A stretch of 64,000 bases of DNA from Eucommia ulmoides (taxonomy: Eukaryota > Streptophyta > Magnoliopsida > Garryales > Eucommiaceae), in assembly GCA_016647705.1 (NCBI GenBank), contig CM028325.1, positions 29,058,474 to 29,122,473 of the forward strand, given 5' to 3'. Shown here one piece after another: positions 24,979 through 35,686 of this stretch (the first letter of the stretch is position 1; every line of letters starts with the position of its first letter). The notes beneath the pieces were generated by a model. The model saw nothing but the letters and a program-made list of their open reading frames with translations. It was not told the origin of the DNA and ran no database searches. The translations under genes and the position numbers were made by a program.

Positions 24979-27350
24979 ATAGAAGCAAGGATGAATTGAT
25001 TGGGTTGAGGGGTGGAAATGAAAGAATAAATGAATGTAAGGAGCAGGAAGTGCAATTTAACGCTGCGTTTGGAGCCTGCAAGAGGCAATAAGAGTCGCAG
25101 AATGTAAAAAAGCCCTACAGTTACTTACTGCCCGGCAGCCTTTTTCCTCTCCTTCTTTTGTTTTTAACCACTTGTCACCTTTCAAACCACACCCTAATTA
25201 CTAATTACTAATGTCTAACATATGTACAATAATAAAATTATATTAATTTAAATTAATTTTTTATTGACAATTAAATTGTATTAATAAACTAAGCATATGA
25301 AAACATGACTTCAACGAAAAGTCTAGACCTCATTATACATATTATTTACGAAATAATATGATTTTTAAAAAAATAAATCATAACTATAAAACTCTTCTAC
25401 CTAAAGAATAAATTTTAATTCATTATATTAATCTTAAATATCTTATATAAAAAACTATTAATATTTATTCTTTTAACTTCTTAATAAAATTCAAATTATA
25501 TACTTACATATATAGTTTTCATGATCTAAATCAACGATTATTAATTTGTTGATAATTTGTTGAAATAGTTTATCGAGAGTTTATAATCTCAAGATCTAAT
25601 TTAACTGCTGAAAATATCACTTAAAATCTTTTAAATTTTAATCTTTGGACATTTAATTTAATAATTAAAAATATCTCAAATGTAAAATATGTCCATATGT
25701 CGTAAGTTATAGAATAGAGTAGGGACAATATTATATTATTTTTTAAATTTATAAATATAAAAAAATTAAAAAAGTATAAAATCATGATGCTATAGACAAA
25801 CTTCTCTAGTGATTCCTTTCCATAGGCGGTGGTGAGTCAATCATTTTAAAATTGAAATTGTGTAAACGGAAATTTTTCTCCGCAATTTTTTTTATAATTT
25901 AATCTTTTCTATCCATTATTCTCATATCATGTCTTTTAACTCTTAAAACATTCTAAAAGCGTCTTAATTTATTAATAAATTGCGGAAGCAATAGTAAATC
26001 CACAATATTTGAAAAATAGAAAGAAATTAAATTAGAGAATTACCCTCACCACAGAATTAAACCTCATCTCTATCTCATTGCTCCTTTCCCAATCCTAATA
26101 TGAAATCCGGGACAATTGGCTCCAATCTACCAACACAAATTGTCAAGGGCTCCACCTAAATATGCCATATCCTACTTAAAATGACAATCACTCACTATAT
26201 ATACATATATGTGTATATATATATATATATATACCCTTTTTATTATTCTTTTTTTAAAAAAAACAATTAATCACCATTTTTGGTATCCGAAAAAACTGAA
26301 AATTAGAAAGGAACAGTTGATAGTCTAAAAAAAACCTTAAAGAAATAAAGTTGATCTTTACAACAGTCACATCATTCTAAACAACAAAACTGAGGCTACA
26401 ACTTTTTGCTTATATAGGTTAGTCAAAATTAAAAATAGTAAAAATAAAAAATAAAAATAGTATCTTCTACAAAAAGTAATATATTAACGTTTTATAGATG
26501 GATGAGTAATTTCCGAAAAAAAAAAAGAAGAAATTATTTCATTTGAAGCATTGAAATTTCAAATTTTATTATTTACCAAATACAATCTTTAATTACATTT
26601 TTACTAATTTTTATAATATTTTTTCCTTAAAAAATGGTATACCACATCATATTCCCATTATTAATTCCAATTTTGTTTATATATCGTAGAAAGTCATTAA
26701 CATTTACTAAAAGAACCAACTTGTGACATATATTGCTAGGTCAATTTTTTTTAATTGTAATATATTTAATAATTACACCATGTGGCGAAATTCTAAAAAA
26801 TCTAGCTAACCCACACAAAAATATTGAAAAAAGAAAAAATCTACAACTATTTTGAGATATTTTTTAAAGATATAAAAAAATATAGAAAATCAACTTTGTT
26901 CAATTTATTGAAATAATAAATTGCTCAAGGAGCGAAAAGCCTAATACTAGGTCAAAGAAGCATGATGTATAGCACCAACATCACATCATTTTAATGGAGG
27001 TAATTCACGTGTGTGTGTATCAGTGTGTGTGAGAGAGAGAAGGGTTTGAAAGAAGTGTTTGGAGAGAGAAATAAAGAGAGAGAGAAAGAGAGAGAGAGAG
27101 AGGGGGGGGGGACTTACTTGGCCTTCCGTTTATCCATGAAGCTGACGGGACGGGAGGAGTAACCAGAAGCAATGAAATGGAGAGTTTCACCCACAAAAGG
27201 CCAACCCAAACAACCCCTCGGAAGAACCCCATTAATCCTCTTCTTCTCCTCCTCCTCTCTCCTCCCCCTGCTACAAACATACCAATATCCAAACAGCCCC
27301 GCTGCCACTAATGAAACCACCCACACCCAATTCTCCAATACCCATTTCAT
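17600..27350 (-). CDS. CYP90C1: Brassinosteroid C-23 hydroxylase, cytochrome P450 CYP90C1 (ROTUNDIFOLIA3 orthologue)
   Basis: Nine exons: 27118-27350, 24145-24472, 23907-24056, 21834-22097, 19854-19943, 19118-19196, 18924-19030, 18657-18784, 17600-17693. All introns are GT-AG, phases match, and the sum is 1473 nt (490 aa). An in-frame stop lies upstream of the chosen ATG. Features: membrane anchor (residues 8-26), acidic/basic linker, Pro/Gly hinge ([13 protein letters not shown], 43-55), I-helix variant PGEDS (298-302), K-helix E359-T-L-R362, DPWRW before the haem loop, haem loop [10 protein letters not shown] with Cys438, and C-terminal [29 protein letters not shown] and MKRRK-type blocks favour CYP90C over CYP90D. 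The Arabidopsis protein is longer (524 aa) mainly at the N-terminus. Family role: ER-bound hydroxylation at C-23 of 22-hydroxylated brassinosteroid intermediates, redundant with CYP90D1, promoting polar leaf-cell elongation. Confidence 0.95.
17694..18656 (-). other. Intron 8 of CYP90C1, (TA)n tract and MITE
   Basis: It contains a (TA)n microsatellite at 17724-17793 and, filling most of the rest, a MITE-like element whose outer edge comes within about 10 bp of the splice donor (18656/18655). Confidence 0.85.
18019..18648. mobile_element. MITE-like element in intron 8, with three internal subrepeats
   Basis: The ends read GGCCCTGTTTCGTTATGGTTA on the left and ...CACTAACCAAACGACAC on the right, imperfect inverted repeats sharing a TTTGGTTAGT core. 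The element aligns with 20379-20782. Inside, a unit with ATTAGAAGAAACAATTTCAG and GGACAATGGTYGT..CCAAACATG occurs three times (about 18300-18360, 18412-18465, 18503-18553). No clear target duplication is visible, so the exact borders are uncertain. Confidence 0.65.
19292..19815. mobile_element. Terminal-inverted-repeat element in intron 5
   Basis: Arms of roughly 110 nt (19292-19400 and 19670-19815) are reverse complements with mismatches. They share TCATTTCAACAAATA and TTTGTTGACAAAAATAC. The centre is A-rich low-complexity DNA. It has no ORF and no unambiguous target duplication. It occupies most of the 657-bp intron 5 (19197-19853). Confidence 0.65.
19944..21833 (-). other. Intron 4 of CYP90C1, homopolymers, GC-rich block, MITE
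   Basis: A C21-A15 homopolymer junction lies at 20050-20085, followed by a GC-rich stretch (20090-20300) unlike the surrounding intron, and then the MITE at 20379-20782. 20790-21830 is AT-rich, with nothing I can identify. Confidence 0.8.
20379..20782. mobile_element. MITE-like element in intron 4
   Basis: Left end GCCCGGTTTGGTTACC; right end ACTAACCAAATGCCACC. It is flanked by TAA on both sides (20376-20378 and 20783-20785), which would fit a PIF/Harbinger-type 3-bp duplication. It is homologous over most of its length to the intron 8 element, including CTATTCTCACCATCACC and AATTTCAGGATAATGG. Confidence 0.65.
22098..23906 (-). other. Intron 3 of CYP90C1
   Basis: 1809 bp. Holds the MULE (22150-23040), a G19 tract at 23116-23134, and about 300 bp of low-complexity TTTAATTAGG-like sequence (23449-23760). 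No other gene is seen. Confidence 0.85.
22150..23040. mobile_element. Foldback Mutator-like (MULE) element in intron 3, 891 bp
   Basis: It is flanked by the perfect 9-bp duplication TAAAAATTA (22141-22149 and 23041-23049), the hallmark size for Mutator-like elements. The terminal inverted repeats exceed 100 bp; for example TATTTTGCACTATATGAGAT on the left answers TATTTTACACTATACTAGAT on the complement of the right end. Just inside them, a CCACC-rich arm (22380-22515) faces a GGTGG-rich arm (22605-22800), so nearly the whole element can fold on itself. It carries no transposase. Confidence 0.9.
24057..24144 (-). other. Intron 2 of CYP90C1, nearly all microsatellite at its donor end
   Basis: 88 bp. 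In the gene's orientation it opens GTCTCTCTCT and passes directly into (CT)n and then (AT)n (24104-24142). The donor consensus itself is part of the dinucleotide tract. Confidence 0.85.
24473..27117 (-). other. Intron 1 of CYP90C1, 2645 bp
   Basis: Mostly AT-rich DNA. It holds (AG)n at 24511-24530 and 24953-24976, (TACA)n at 24583-24612, (TA)n near 26205-26233, and an AG-rich stretch (27029-27111) that adjoins the exon 1 donor. A CACGTGTG motif lies at 27006-27013. I see no ORF or convincing transposon. Confidence 0.8.
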
Positions 27351-27720
27351 CCTCTCTCTAAACGCTTCTCGAAAACCCTAGTTTATTACTACCTATGACT
27401 TAAAATTCAGGAAGAATCAATCACCAAATCATTGTTTTCTCCAAAACCGATTACCTATAAATGCTTGTTCTGTAATATACTCCTCCTATCTAGAGAGAGA
27501 ATAAATAGATTAAAAAAACAAAGAAAAAGATAGATAAATCTTTGTATTTAATAAATGGAGAGATTTGGGAGATCTATAGAGCTCTATAGCAATTCTCGAT
27601 GAATGAGATGGGCCATTTTGGGTTGTGCCACACTTTATTCTATTTTGTCTGGACTTTGAACACGTGTCAAAGTACCACACCCTATATGCATATCCTATGA
27701 TAGCCACTACTGCAGATACC
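27351..27720 (-). promoter_or_regulatory. Probable promoter and 5' UTR of CYP90C1
   Basis: On the minus strand a TATA-like GCATTTATAGG lies at 27454-27464, about 105 bp before the ATG. A pyrimidine-rich CTCTCTCTAGA tract is at 27488-27500. The palindromic G-box ACACGTGT lies at 27660-27667, about 310 bp before the ATG. G-box and BRRE (CGTGYG) motifs are targets of BZR1/BES1, which repress brassinosteroid biosynthesis genes; applying this here is inference. Confidence 0.5.
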
Positions 27721-30260
27721 GAGCTTTTGCCCTATTCTTTGTCATACAATTAATGGCTGTAAATTAATGCTAATTTCGTCCCCTTTTTCACATGGGTTTG
27801 GGTGCATTTAAAGGCGAAAATTAAAGTCATGATCTTGTTTAATTGCGCACCCACATGAGTGAATATGGATGTAATGATCTCTACCAAAAAGGAGTTAATT
27901 TGTTATACTAAGAAACAAGTGGGTTATTTGTTAATTTGTTTGATTGTGATTAATGAGATGCATGAATCCTCTTTTGCATTACAAAAATTAATTGAAAGTT
28001 CAGTAGTATTAAATGAATATTTTTATTTTTATTGTTGTTGAATATTATCAATATAAAAAGATTTTTTTGAAAAATTACCACTTCATCCTATATAAAACAT
28101 CTAATTACCTATACATTCCAAGTAACTTATAATACACCAAACATTCCTATTATTCATTTTACATGTACTGTTTAGTACCGATTTCAAAAAACACAGAAAT
28201 TGACATTGATTAATTTGCTCATGCATGATTCGTGAAATTGAAATATTCCATATTTAACGGTTTCACACTAAATTATTTATTCAAATCAAAATAACTATTA
28301 TTGTACACATTTTTTTTATTCGTCTGAATAAGATTTTTAAAATAATATCATATTCATTATTTTATTTTATTTTAGTTTTAGATTCATGTTACTTCCATAA
28401 TTTTTAGTTTTCACATTTATGTTATATTCAATATGATACTTTTAGAATTTTCAGTTTTTACATTCGTGTTACAATTAACACGATCTTATACATTACTAAA
28501 ATACAGTTGAGTGTTACATTCAATATCCAAATTACATTTATCAGTAAGTCATGTTACATTCTACACGTATATAATTTGTGCTATAATTATTAATATTAAT
28601 TGATATTATTTCTATTATATTCAACACTCATGGGGATACACAAATTATAACGGTGTTATATATAACATTAACATCATTGAAGATCATGATTTATATATTA
28701 TTTTGGTGTAAAAAAATCATTAAATAAAAATCACAGTTGGGAGAAATTTTAGCTTTTATGTTTAGTTTCATTGGTAGTTTATTACTATATTTTATTCCGT
28801 ATTTTTAGGGATGCAACAAATATAAGGAAGGTATGGACTCATTTAAGAGGGATAAATCAATCCACGAAATTATAGGAGTGATTGGTTCATAAAAAACTAT
28901 GTGGCTTAAAATTCTAGTTTCACCCTAAAGAAGGGAGTGGATGGTTAGTGCCCTAACATTTTTATTGTTTAGTCTTTTATAAAACGATAAATTATTAAAA
29001 AAATCTTTATTAGAAATTTAGTATAACATAAATATTTTTTTAATTTTTGTTTAGAATTCAATCCTTATAATTAGAGATTTGTGAACGGTGGAATATATTA
29101 TTCTCAGTCTCTCTCTATTCTTGTGGGTCCACAATAACTACCAATTATGAGATTAAATACTAAAAAAAAAAATTAATTTTGCGGTGCACAATGAATTAAA
29201 ATCATGAAAGTTACTAACGTTTTAATACAAATTTCTTTATCTTCATTTTGATATTCATATTGGTCGTTTTAATAAAAAAAACTTTATTTAGTGAATGTTC
29301 ACGGTATCAATACCCCAACAAATGTGATTTATTTTAATGAATATTCACTAAATCAATCCATCAACTCAACAAAATATAACTTAGTGAATGTATTTTTTTT
29401 TATTTTTTTTCCCGGTTAAATTAAATTGGTATAATTTTCATGAAATTAATTTATTGTGAACGTTGACAAAACGAGTTTATTTGTTAGTGTTTATTTTCAT
29501 AATTAATGAGTTATTAAGAAAATAATGTTGACCATTTTAGTGTATATTCAATTTTGTATTTATTTTTATCTAAAAACATATGGCATCAAAATGAATATAT
29601 AGCATGAAATGTAGATTAAAATATAATTTTAATAAATTAATTGTCAACGTTTACAATTTTTATTGATTTATTTATTCATTTTATTTTTTTTATGCGTCAT
29701 TAATGACGTTTAATAATTTTTTAGAGAGAATGATATCATTAGATACATATAGGTACAACTCAAGACTTATAGTTTAACGGTAATTTAGTGTGTTTTTCTA
29801 GTGGAAGGTCTAATGTTGAAATCCCCCTCCCCAAACGTTTGTACAACAAAAAAAGAAAAGAAGATACATATAGGGACAATTATTTAAGAAAATGTGAGGA
29901 TTTTTTAGTGAATGAACTTTGAGGACTAAAAATTTATATTTAGCCATTCATTTTTTATAAATTGTACTACTTTTGAGAACCACACAGTAAAATCCCCCCA
30001 AAAATAACATTAGTTACACTATTAACATTAATTATTATGCTCTTTCATCTAAACTCAAATTATTGAAAAAATTATTATTCAATACTAAGGTCTTAATATC
30101 AAATTATAGACTTTTGATATTTTTTTATTTAAATAAAGAGCAAGAAAAAATATAATAAATTTTTAAAATACGAATAGCACCTCCTTTTAAAGAATAATGA
30201 TTAATCTCTCTCTTTCCCTCTCTCTCTCTCTTCTCAAAAGTTTGGAAAGATAAACGAAGA
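27721..30260. other. Intergenic AT-rich DNA, nothing identified
   Basis: No ORF with recognisable similarity. The open frames present are short and AT-biased. There are runs of simple sequence but no clear repeat ends. Confidence 0.6.
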
Positions 30261-30739
30261 GAAAATTGCACTTTTGGTCTTTTAAGTTGGGTGTTTTAAG
30301 TTGAGATTTTGTAGTTAATAAATTTGATCTTTAAATTTACAATTTGATTTCAATTTGGTCCAATGGTAAATGATGCATGTGCCTCCATCATTCCCGAATC
30401 CATTATTCTCTCATATTTACAAATATGATCATTGTTCATTCTTTGTATTCTCTTCCACAGAAGTTGCAACTTTAACAAATAAACATGACTTTATAATTGA
30501 TAAAATGAAAGAATAGAGCGGAAGATAAAAATTAGAGAACGGGAGATCAAGTTTTGGTTCTCAAGAGACGAACGTGGCTCCTACACAAATGGTAATCCAT
30601 CCAATTTCTACTAAATTATCGAATTGGATCAAATTGAAACCAAATCGTAAGTTGAGGGGCCAAATATATTAACTAAGAAATTTTAGAGGCCACTTAAATA
30701 CTCACTCTGAATTTAAAGACCAAAAACATAATTTTACCC
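30261..30739. mobile_element. Terminal-inverted-repeat element, about 480 bp
   Basis: The left arm carries TTTTGGTCTTTTAAGTTG ... ATTTGATTTCAATTTGGTCC. The complement of the right arm carries TTTTGGTCTTTAAATTC ... TTTGGTTTCAATTTGATCC. The arms are roughly 110-130 nt with mismatches. It has no ORF and the target duplication is not clear. Confidence 0.6.
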
Positions 30740-31009
30740 AAAAAAAAAAAAAAAAATCTGTCCAATTTTTACAATTTTTTTTTTAAGTGATGTTTGAGAT
30801 TTCTATATTTTTTCCACTATTATCTTTCTATCTTTTTAAGACACAACTAATTAAAATATTGTTCAAAAGTAATATTTTGAAAAAAAGATTAGCACCCGTT
30901 CCTCTTAAAAAAAAATTGATGACAAAATTGTCTATAGTACAAAAACTCTCAATACCCAAATTATTTCAGTTTTTCTCTTTTTCTCGTATAACGCACAATC
31001 AGTTATCTC

Positions 31010-31230
31010 AGCTGTTGCAGCTCCTGCCTGTTGCCATCTTCTTCGCTTGTTGTCATTGCCACCGTCGGTCATCCGCTCGTTGCCGTTGTAGCCTCATCTT
31101 GTCGTCGTTGTTGCGGTCTGCTTCTTCCTCTTCCTTCGTTGCCACCATCATCGTTTTTTGCCACCACCATCTTCGTTCTTCACTGCAACCACCATTTTCA
31201 TTTTTCGTCACCACCATTTTTGTGGATTTG
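31010..31230. repeat. GC-richer low-complexity island (GTTGCC/CACCATC)
   Basis: A CTT/CGTTG/CCACCATC-rich tract inside AT-rich DNA. It opens frames on both strands (for example 30787-31272 plus, 31053-31352 minus) that encode only Ser/Phe-rich or Glu/Asp-rich low complexity. Similar islands occur inside the intron 3 MULE and at 37.7-38.2 kb, so it may be an internal fragment of an element. The product is unknown. Confidence 0.4.
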
Positions 31231-31729
31231 TTATTGAAATTATACATATATCTGAAACAGAGACAATCGTAGAATGATTTGTGTACTTTTAGCATAAGTT
31301 GGATTTGGATAATTCTTAAAAATATATTTTTTCTTATCTCGTGAACCCTCAAAATAATACTCTTTTTAATATAACTAGCGTGTAACTTAAGGTACAGATT
31401 TAGAAAGCACCATAATTTGAACTATCTACCAATCCTAAAAACAATTTGGTTTAACCTAAAAAGCAAACAATAGAAAAAAAACAAAAACGAGAATAATTTA
31501 GTGATTTAAACTATAGAACTAGAACGACTAATTTATTGAACTGGCCAACAAAATTAAGCTAAAGACCAAAATTTTTGTTTAGAGATATAGTCAAATTCTT
31601 ACACTATTGTGGACATGATTTCGTGAGTATACCGATTAGGTTGCATTTCTTTTATGTAAAAAAATTATATATATATTTTGTCATTCGATTGATTGAGAAT
31701 ATATAATATTTATGAGACTTAGGCCCAGT

Positions 31730-32305
31730 TTGATAACACAAAAAATTAAATGGATCACACATCATAATTTTTTTTTTGAAGTGATACTTATTTTTTAAGT
31801 GATTAGTTAATTTTGTTATAAAACGTACTTAATTTGATAAAGCAATTAAGCGCTTAAAACTTAATACATTAAGTACTTATAAAATTAAGTGTGTTTTATA
31901 ACAAAATTAACTAATCAGTTAAAAAATAAGTATCACTTAAAAAATTGTTCAAAATTTTTAGTGATGTGTAGTCCACTTAATTTTTTAGCGCTTATCACTT
32001 AATACAATAAAATATCTAATTATCAAAACCAATATTTTATACTAATATTGTAAAATTTTATCAAAAAAGTCATATACAAAAAATTATAGATGAAAAAAGT
32101 ATTAAATTGAGAAACAATAGAAAAAGAAAGTTGTAAAGAGGGAATATTTTAGAAAAATAAAGTTGTAAAAATTATTTTAAGAATAAAAATTTGTACAAAA
32201 ATAATTTTTTTAAAGTTAAAAATATTAAAAAAATTGAACACTTAATAAATTTAGTACTTATAATTTAAGCGCTTAAAAATTAAGTGATTATCAAATATAC
32301 CTTAC
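31730..32305. mobile_element. MITE with a long near-perfect hairpin
   Basis: The core (31741-31987) is an inverted repeat with arms of about 100 nt. On the left is AGTGATACTTATTTTTTAAG followed by TGATTAGTTAATTTTGTTATA; their complement reads almost unchanged on the right. The outer ends share TTTGATAA/TTATCAAA (GGCCCAGTTTGATAAC at 31731 and GATTATCAAATATACC near 32287). An earlier possible right end is at about 32026. Confidence 0.7.
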
Positions 32306-32331
32306 TCTGTTTTTTTTAATACATTTTAAAA

Positions 32332-32554
32332 GGATTAATAGCACTTTACCTCCTGTAATTTAGTTGATTTGCACTTACCCCTGTGTTGGCACTTATCCCC
32401 CTGTGGTCTTGATTTACGTGCACTTATCCCTGTGTTGACACTCACCCCCTGTGATTTGCATTTAATTCCAAAACCACATCACAGGGGTTAAGTGTCAAGT
32501 CAAAAACTATAGGAGATTAAGTGCAAATTCACTAAATCAGAGGGGGGTAAGTGT
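32332..32554. mobile_element. Short inverted-repeat element, 223 bp, candidate 9-bp TSD
   Basis: The left arm CACTTTACCTCCTGTAATTT and the complement of the right arm, ACACTTACCCCCCTCTGATTT, are inverted repeats. Internal copies of CACTTA(T/C)CCC and CCTGTG recur. ATTTTAAAA occurs on both sides (32323-32331 and 32555-32563), compatible with a MULE-type duplication, although the motif is low complexity. Confidence 0.6.
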
Positions 32555-32563
32555 ATTTTAAAA

Positions 32564-33624
32564 TACACTTTTCTTTATTATTATATAGATTTTCTGAGGA
32601 AACAAAACAGAGAGACAAGCCAAACGTCTGCCTGACGGATCATGTCCAACGCTAAGGTGAGGTTCTCCTCGTGTTTCTATTTTTTGTTCTTTTTCTTTTA
32701 CGAAAAGGATTAAATTAAAAACAGTAAAAATAGATAATAGAAAAACTATTAATGTTGTGATCTCAATATGTATCTAAAAAAGGGTAAATTTATAAATAAC
32801 GATATCCTCTTTTATTTGAAAATATTAAAAACACTCTATCCATTGTTGTGAAAGTAAGATTACAATTTTAATCTTGTTATTATATTATCGAAAAATAATA
32901 AAAAGATGTCAAATTTAGTTAAAGCATTTTCCAAATAAAATATCAATCAGAGCAATTTTTAAATTATATACCAAAATTTCTTGATTTCATTTTTCATTTC
33001 ATTTTTGTTTTATTTTATTTTAAAATTGATGTTAATTGCGGATAAAATATTGGGTCAATATTATATGTAAAGTATGTTTTGTTTCCCTCAAATCCCTTTT
33101 TTTTTTTTTTAAATAATTATTGATTAAATTATAAGTGTTTGAATTTTAGTAAAGAAATTAAATAAAATTTTATGTTTGTTTAAGAAAAATAAATAAGAAG
33201 GAAGAAAAAAGTTTAATTTATTATTTCACCTTTATATGCTACAAAAATAAATTAAACATTTTATTTTCAATGGTGTAACTGTAATTTTACTGTTTTCTTG
33301 AAAAATAATTTTTTTTTTTTTTTTTTCTTCCAAATTGTTGTGGATACTTAGCATATTGTGCATTTTCTTTTATATTTTTTTCCCGGTTTTTTCTCCCTAT
33401 CAAACGAACTTTTTTTTTTTTTTTGGGTTTTCATTTTATTTTTTAATCCACTTTTTTCAACTAAACAAACGCTCCCTAAAAAACAAACAAGTGGTTTAAT
33501 CTTTAATTTGTTTGATAGTGATTAATTAGATGCATGAATCCACTTTTGCATTAGGAAATAGTCTTAAAATTAAGTAGTATCAAATGAATATGGATGTTAT
33601 TAGTCAATTAATTGTTTTTCGCCA
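32564..33624. other. Intergenic AT-rich DNA, nothing identified
   Basis: No recognisable gene or element. Poly-T tracts occur near 33097-33110, 33308-33326 and 33411-33424. 33481-33560 repeats wording found at 27910-27970 (GTTTGAT.GTGATTAAT...GATGCATGAATCC), a dispersed repeat fragment. Confidence 0.5.
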
Positions 33625-34047
33625 TATTACAACAAAAACTGTCTATAAGGGTACTTCTGTTGGGACGCTATATGTATTGTGTCATATAAAGGTACTTTTC
33701 GAAGCACAAAATTGAAAAAAAATGTACTTTTCAAGGTAAAAAATTGAAAGTGTCGTACAAAAGTCAATTTGTTGGGACACTATATGTCTTGTACTCTATA
33801 AAGGTACTTTTAGAGACACTATATATATTGTGCCCTATAATCAAATATTTAACGGGACACAAAGTAGTGCTCCAATAAAATTTAATTAGTAATTAAATAA
33901 ATTAATATCTATATATAATGTAAAACGACATAAAATAGTGCCCTAAAAATAGAAACTATATTAGGGCACAATTTTGTGTCCTATTATACATAGATTTTTA
34001 TCACACTTATTATTATAAGTGAGATTAAACCATAAATTTAAAAAAAA

Positions 34048-34640
34048 AAAAAAAAAGCGGTGGAAATTTGGTGTTCCCGCTCCCCGTTCAAATTGTCTTC
34101 AGGCCTTCTTTGTCTATCTCTTTTTGCTTCTCTCTAGTCTTCCACTGAGAGTCTCTCTCTCTAAAATCCCTAGACGACGACTCCCCTGCCCACCAATTCT
34201 CTCTCATCTCACCCTCACTCTCTCACTCGATCGTTCATCGCTGATCTTCTTCTCTTTCTTTCTCCCACCTCTACTGTCACCATCGCCATCTTCATCGTTG
34301 CCATCTCTGCCAGATTTACCTTGATTTGGCTGGATATGGCCAAATCGGAGTTCCCGATTTGGCCAGATCCGGTCATATCTCTATCGAACGCTTTCTTTGT
34401 CTCTATGTTCCTCTCGCAAACTTCGATGACGAGATCCATCGGCCCTCACTATCGCCGCCGCTATCCTACGTCGTGGTCTAACCACCGTTGTCTAACCATC
34501 GCCAACGATCCAGCCGAAGGTAAGACTTCTCCCATCTCGTTCTCTGACTTTCTTCTTTCTCGTTTGCTTTCTTCTTACAGGTTCACCGTCGAAGGCTCAC
34601 CGTCTTCGACGACATGTGAGTCCAATTGTCCAACATAGGA
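34048..34640 (+). other. Exon-like captured sequence of unknown origin in the CACTA element
   Basis: GC-richer than its surroundings, with a CT-rich leader and an intron-like segment with GT at 34520-34521 (AAGGTAAGAC) and TTCTTACAG ending at 34580. Open frames (34019-34324, 34321-34638) show no domain I recognise. A perfect 12-bp inverted repeat, TGGCCAAATCGG/CCGATTTGGCCA, with a 5-nt loop is at 34337-34365. It could be the 5' leader of the captured NIPA gene or a second captured fragment. Confidence 0.4.
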
Positions 34641-34870
34641 ATAATCCATTGTCGATTAACAGATTCGTTGTCGATTCAGTTCAATTGTGTTTCAGTTAAT
34701 GTTTCTGTTTTTGTTTAGTGCTTTTGTTTATTGTTTCTGTTTAGCATTTAGTTTTTTTTTAGATCATAAACCCTTAAACAAAAACAGGGAACACAACCGA
34801 AACATTAAATATTAAAGATTTCGCAATTCTTCTATGTATAATTTATGGTTTACATATTGCCTTTCCACAG

Positions 34871-35686
34871 AGATGAAAGTTCATTAGCCCCTCTACCACT
34901 GTCTCGAGTGGATTCATTGGGGCGAGCTTCATCATCAAGAAGAAAGGCCACCACAGAGCCACTGCTGCTTCTGGTGTCAGAGCTGGTATAAATATTCTCA
35001 TGATTTCGTTTTGAATCTGTTAATTTCGGTATGGTTTCTATATCTTTTAATTATCGCAATTGATTTGTTCGATGTGTGTAGGTGTTGGTGGATATTCGTA
35101 TCTATTGGAGCCTCTTTGGTGGTTGGGTGTGATTACTAGTAAGTTTTTCTCGTTTAAATTTTACTTTAGCTTTGTTCGTTGATTCTTTGTTCAATCGATT
35201 GAGGTTTTGCTTATTTTTGGAATCGTGATTTTGTTATGTTTGGTATGTTTTTTTGTTGTTTCTATGACTTGCATTGGTTTTTTATCCCTAATTTGTGGTT
35301 TTTGATGAACAATTATACGTGAAATCATACTAATGTTTAGCATTTGATGCATTTTGAATTTCAATTTCGATTAGTTTGATCCCATTTTCTACTATTTTCT
35401 CTGTATACATTTTTCATGAATAATCAAGGACTGACATCTAAACTGAGCATGATGAAACAAGAGAATGTGATATTCACTATTGTATTTTGAACTTTCTTTG
35501 TCCTGTTCTTACTTAGAAGGTAGACCTAAAGGCATTTTGCATGGTGCATTCCCAATCAAAGAATGGTGTGGCTTGTTGTAAACTGATAAATATCTTACTG
35601 TTTTCCAACTTTTTTGGAAGGGTTCTGGCAGAAAGTTGTTCTTGTTGATGAAGTTGCAGATTTCATGAAATGTTTTGCCCAAGTAC
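34871..35686 (+). pseudogene. NIPA (Mg transporter-like, DUF803) gene fragment
   Basis: Exon A (34871-34985) encodes FIGASFIIKKKG and then HHRATAASGVRAG, the first transmembrane region of plant NIPA proteins. A GT-AG intron follows, then exon B (35082-35138, 57 nt) encoding GVGGYSYLLEPLWWLGVIT, with correct phase. A third block (about 35632-35686) resembles the next NIPA exon at nucleotide level (GTTGATGAAGTTGCAGATTTC), but its splice acceptor and several residues have changed. The remaining exons are absent. Intact plant NIPA proteins are about 320-360 residues with nine predicted membrane segments, so only the beginning was captured. It lies inside the CACTA-like element and is not expected to make a transporter. 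Confidence 0.8.

Noticed and set aside
17600-27350. Assignment of the P450 as CYP90D rather than CYP90C
   Set aside because: Both share the PGED and [11 protein letters not shown] blocks, but the GYSSRP.SFMDKR N-terminal block, SPGEDMN-like exon 3 and [10 protein letters not shown] exon 5 fit CYP90C better. A phylogeny would settle it.
30787-31352. Open frames of 161 and 99 codons on opposite strands
   Set aside because: Both come from one low-complexity GTTGCC/CACCATC tract.
34019-34638. Two long plus-strand open frames as an independent gene
   Set aside because: They overlap in different frames, contain intron-like sequence, lack a recognised domain and lie inside the CACTA-like element. 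They are kept only as captured sequence.
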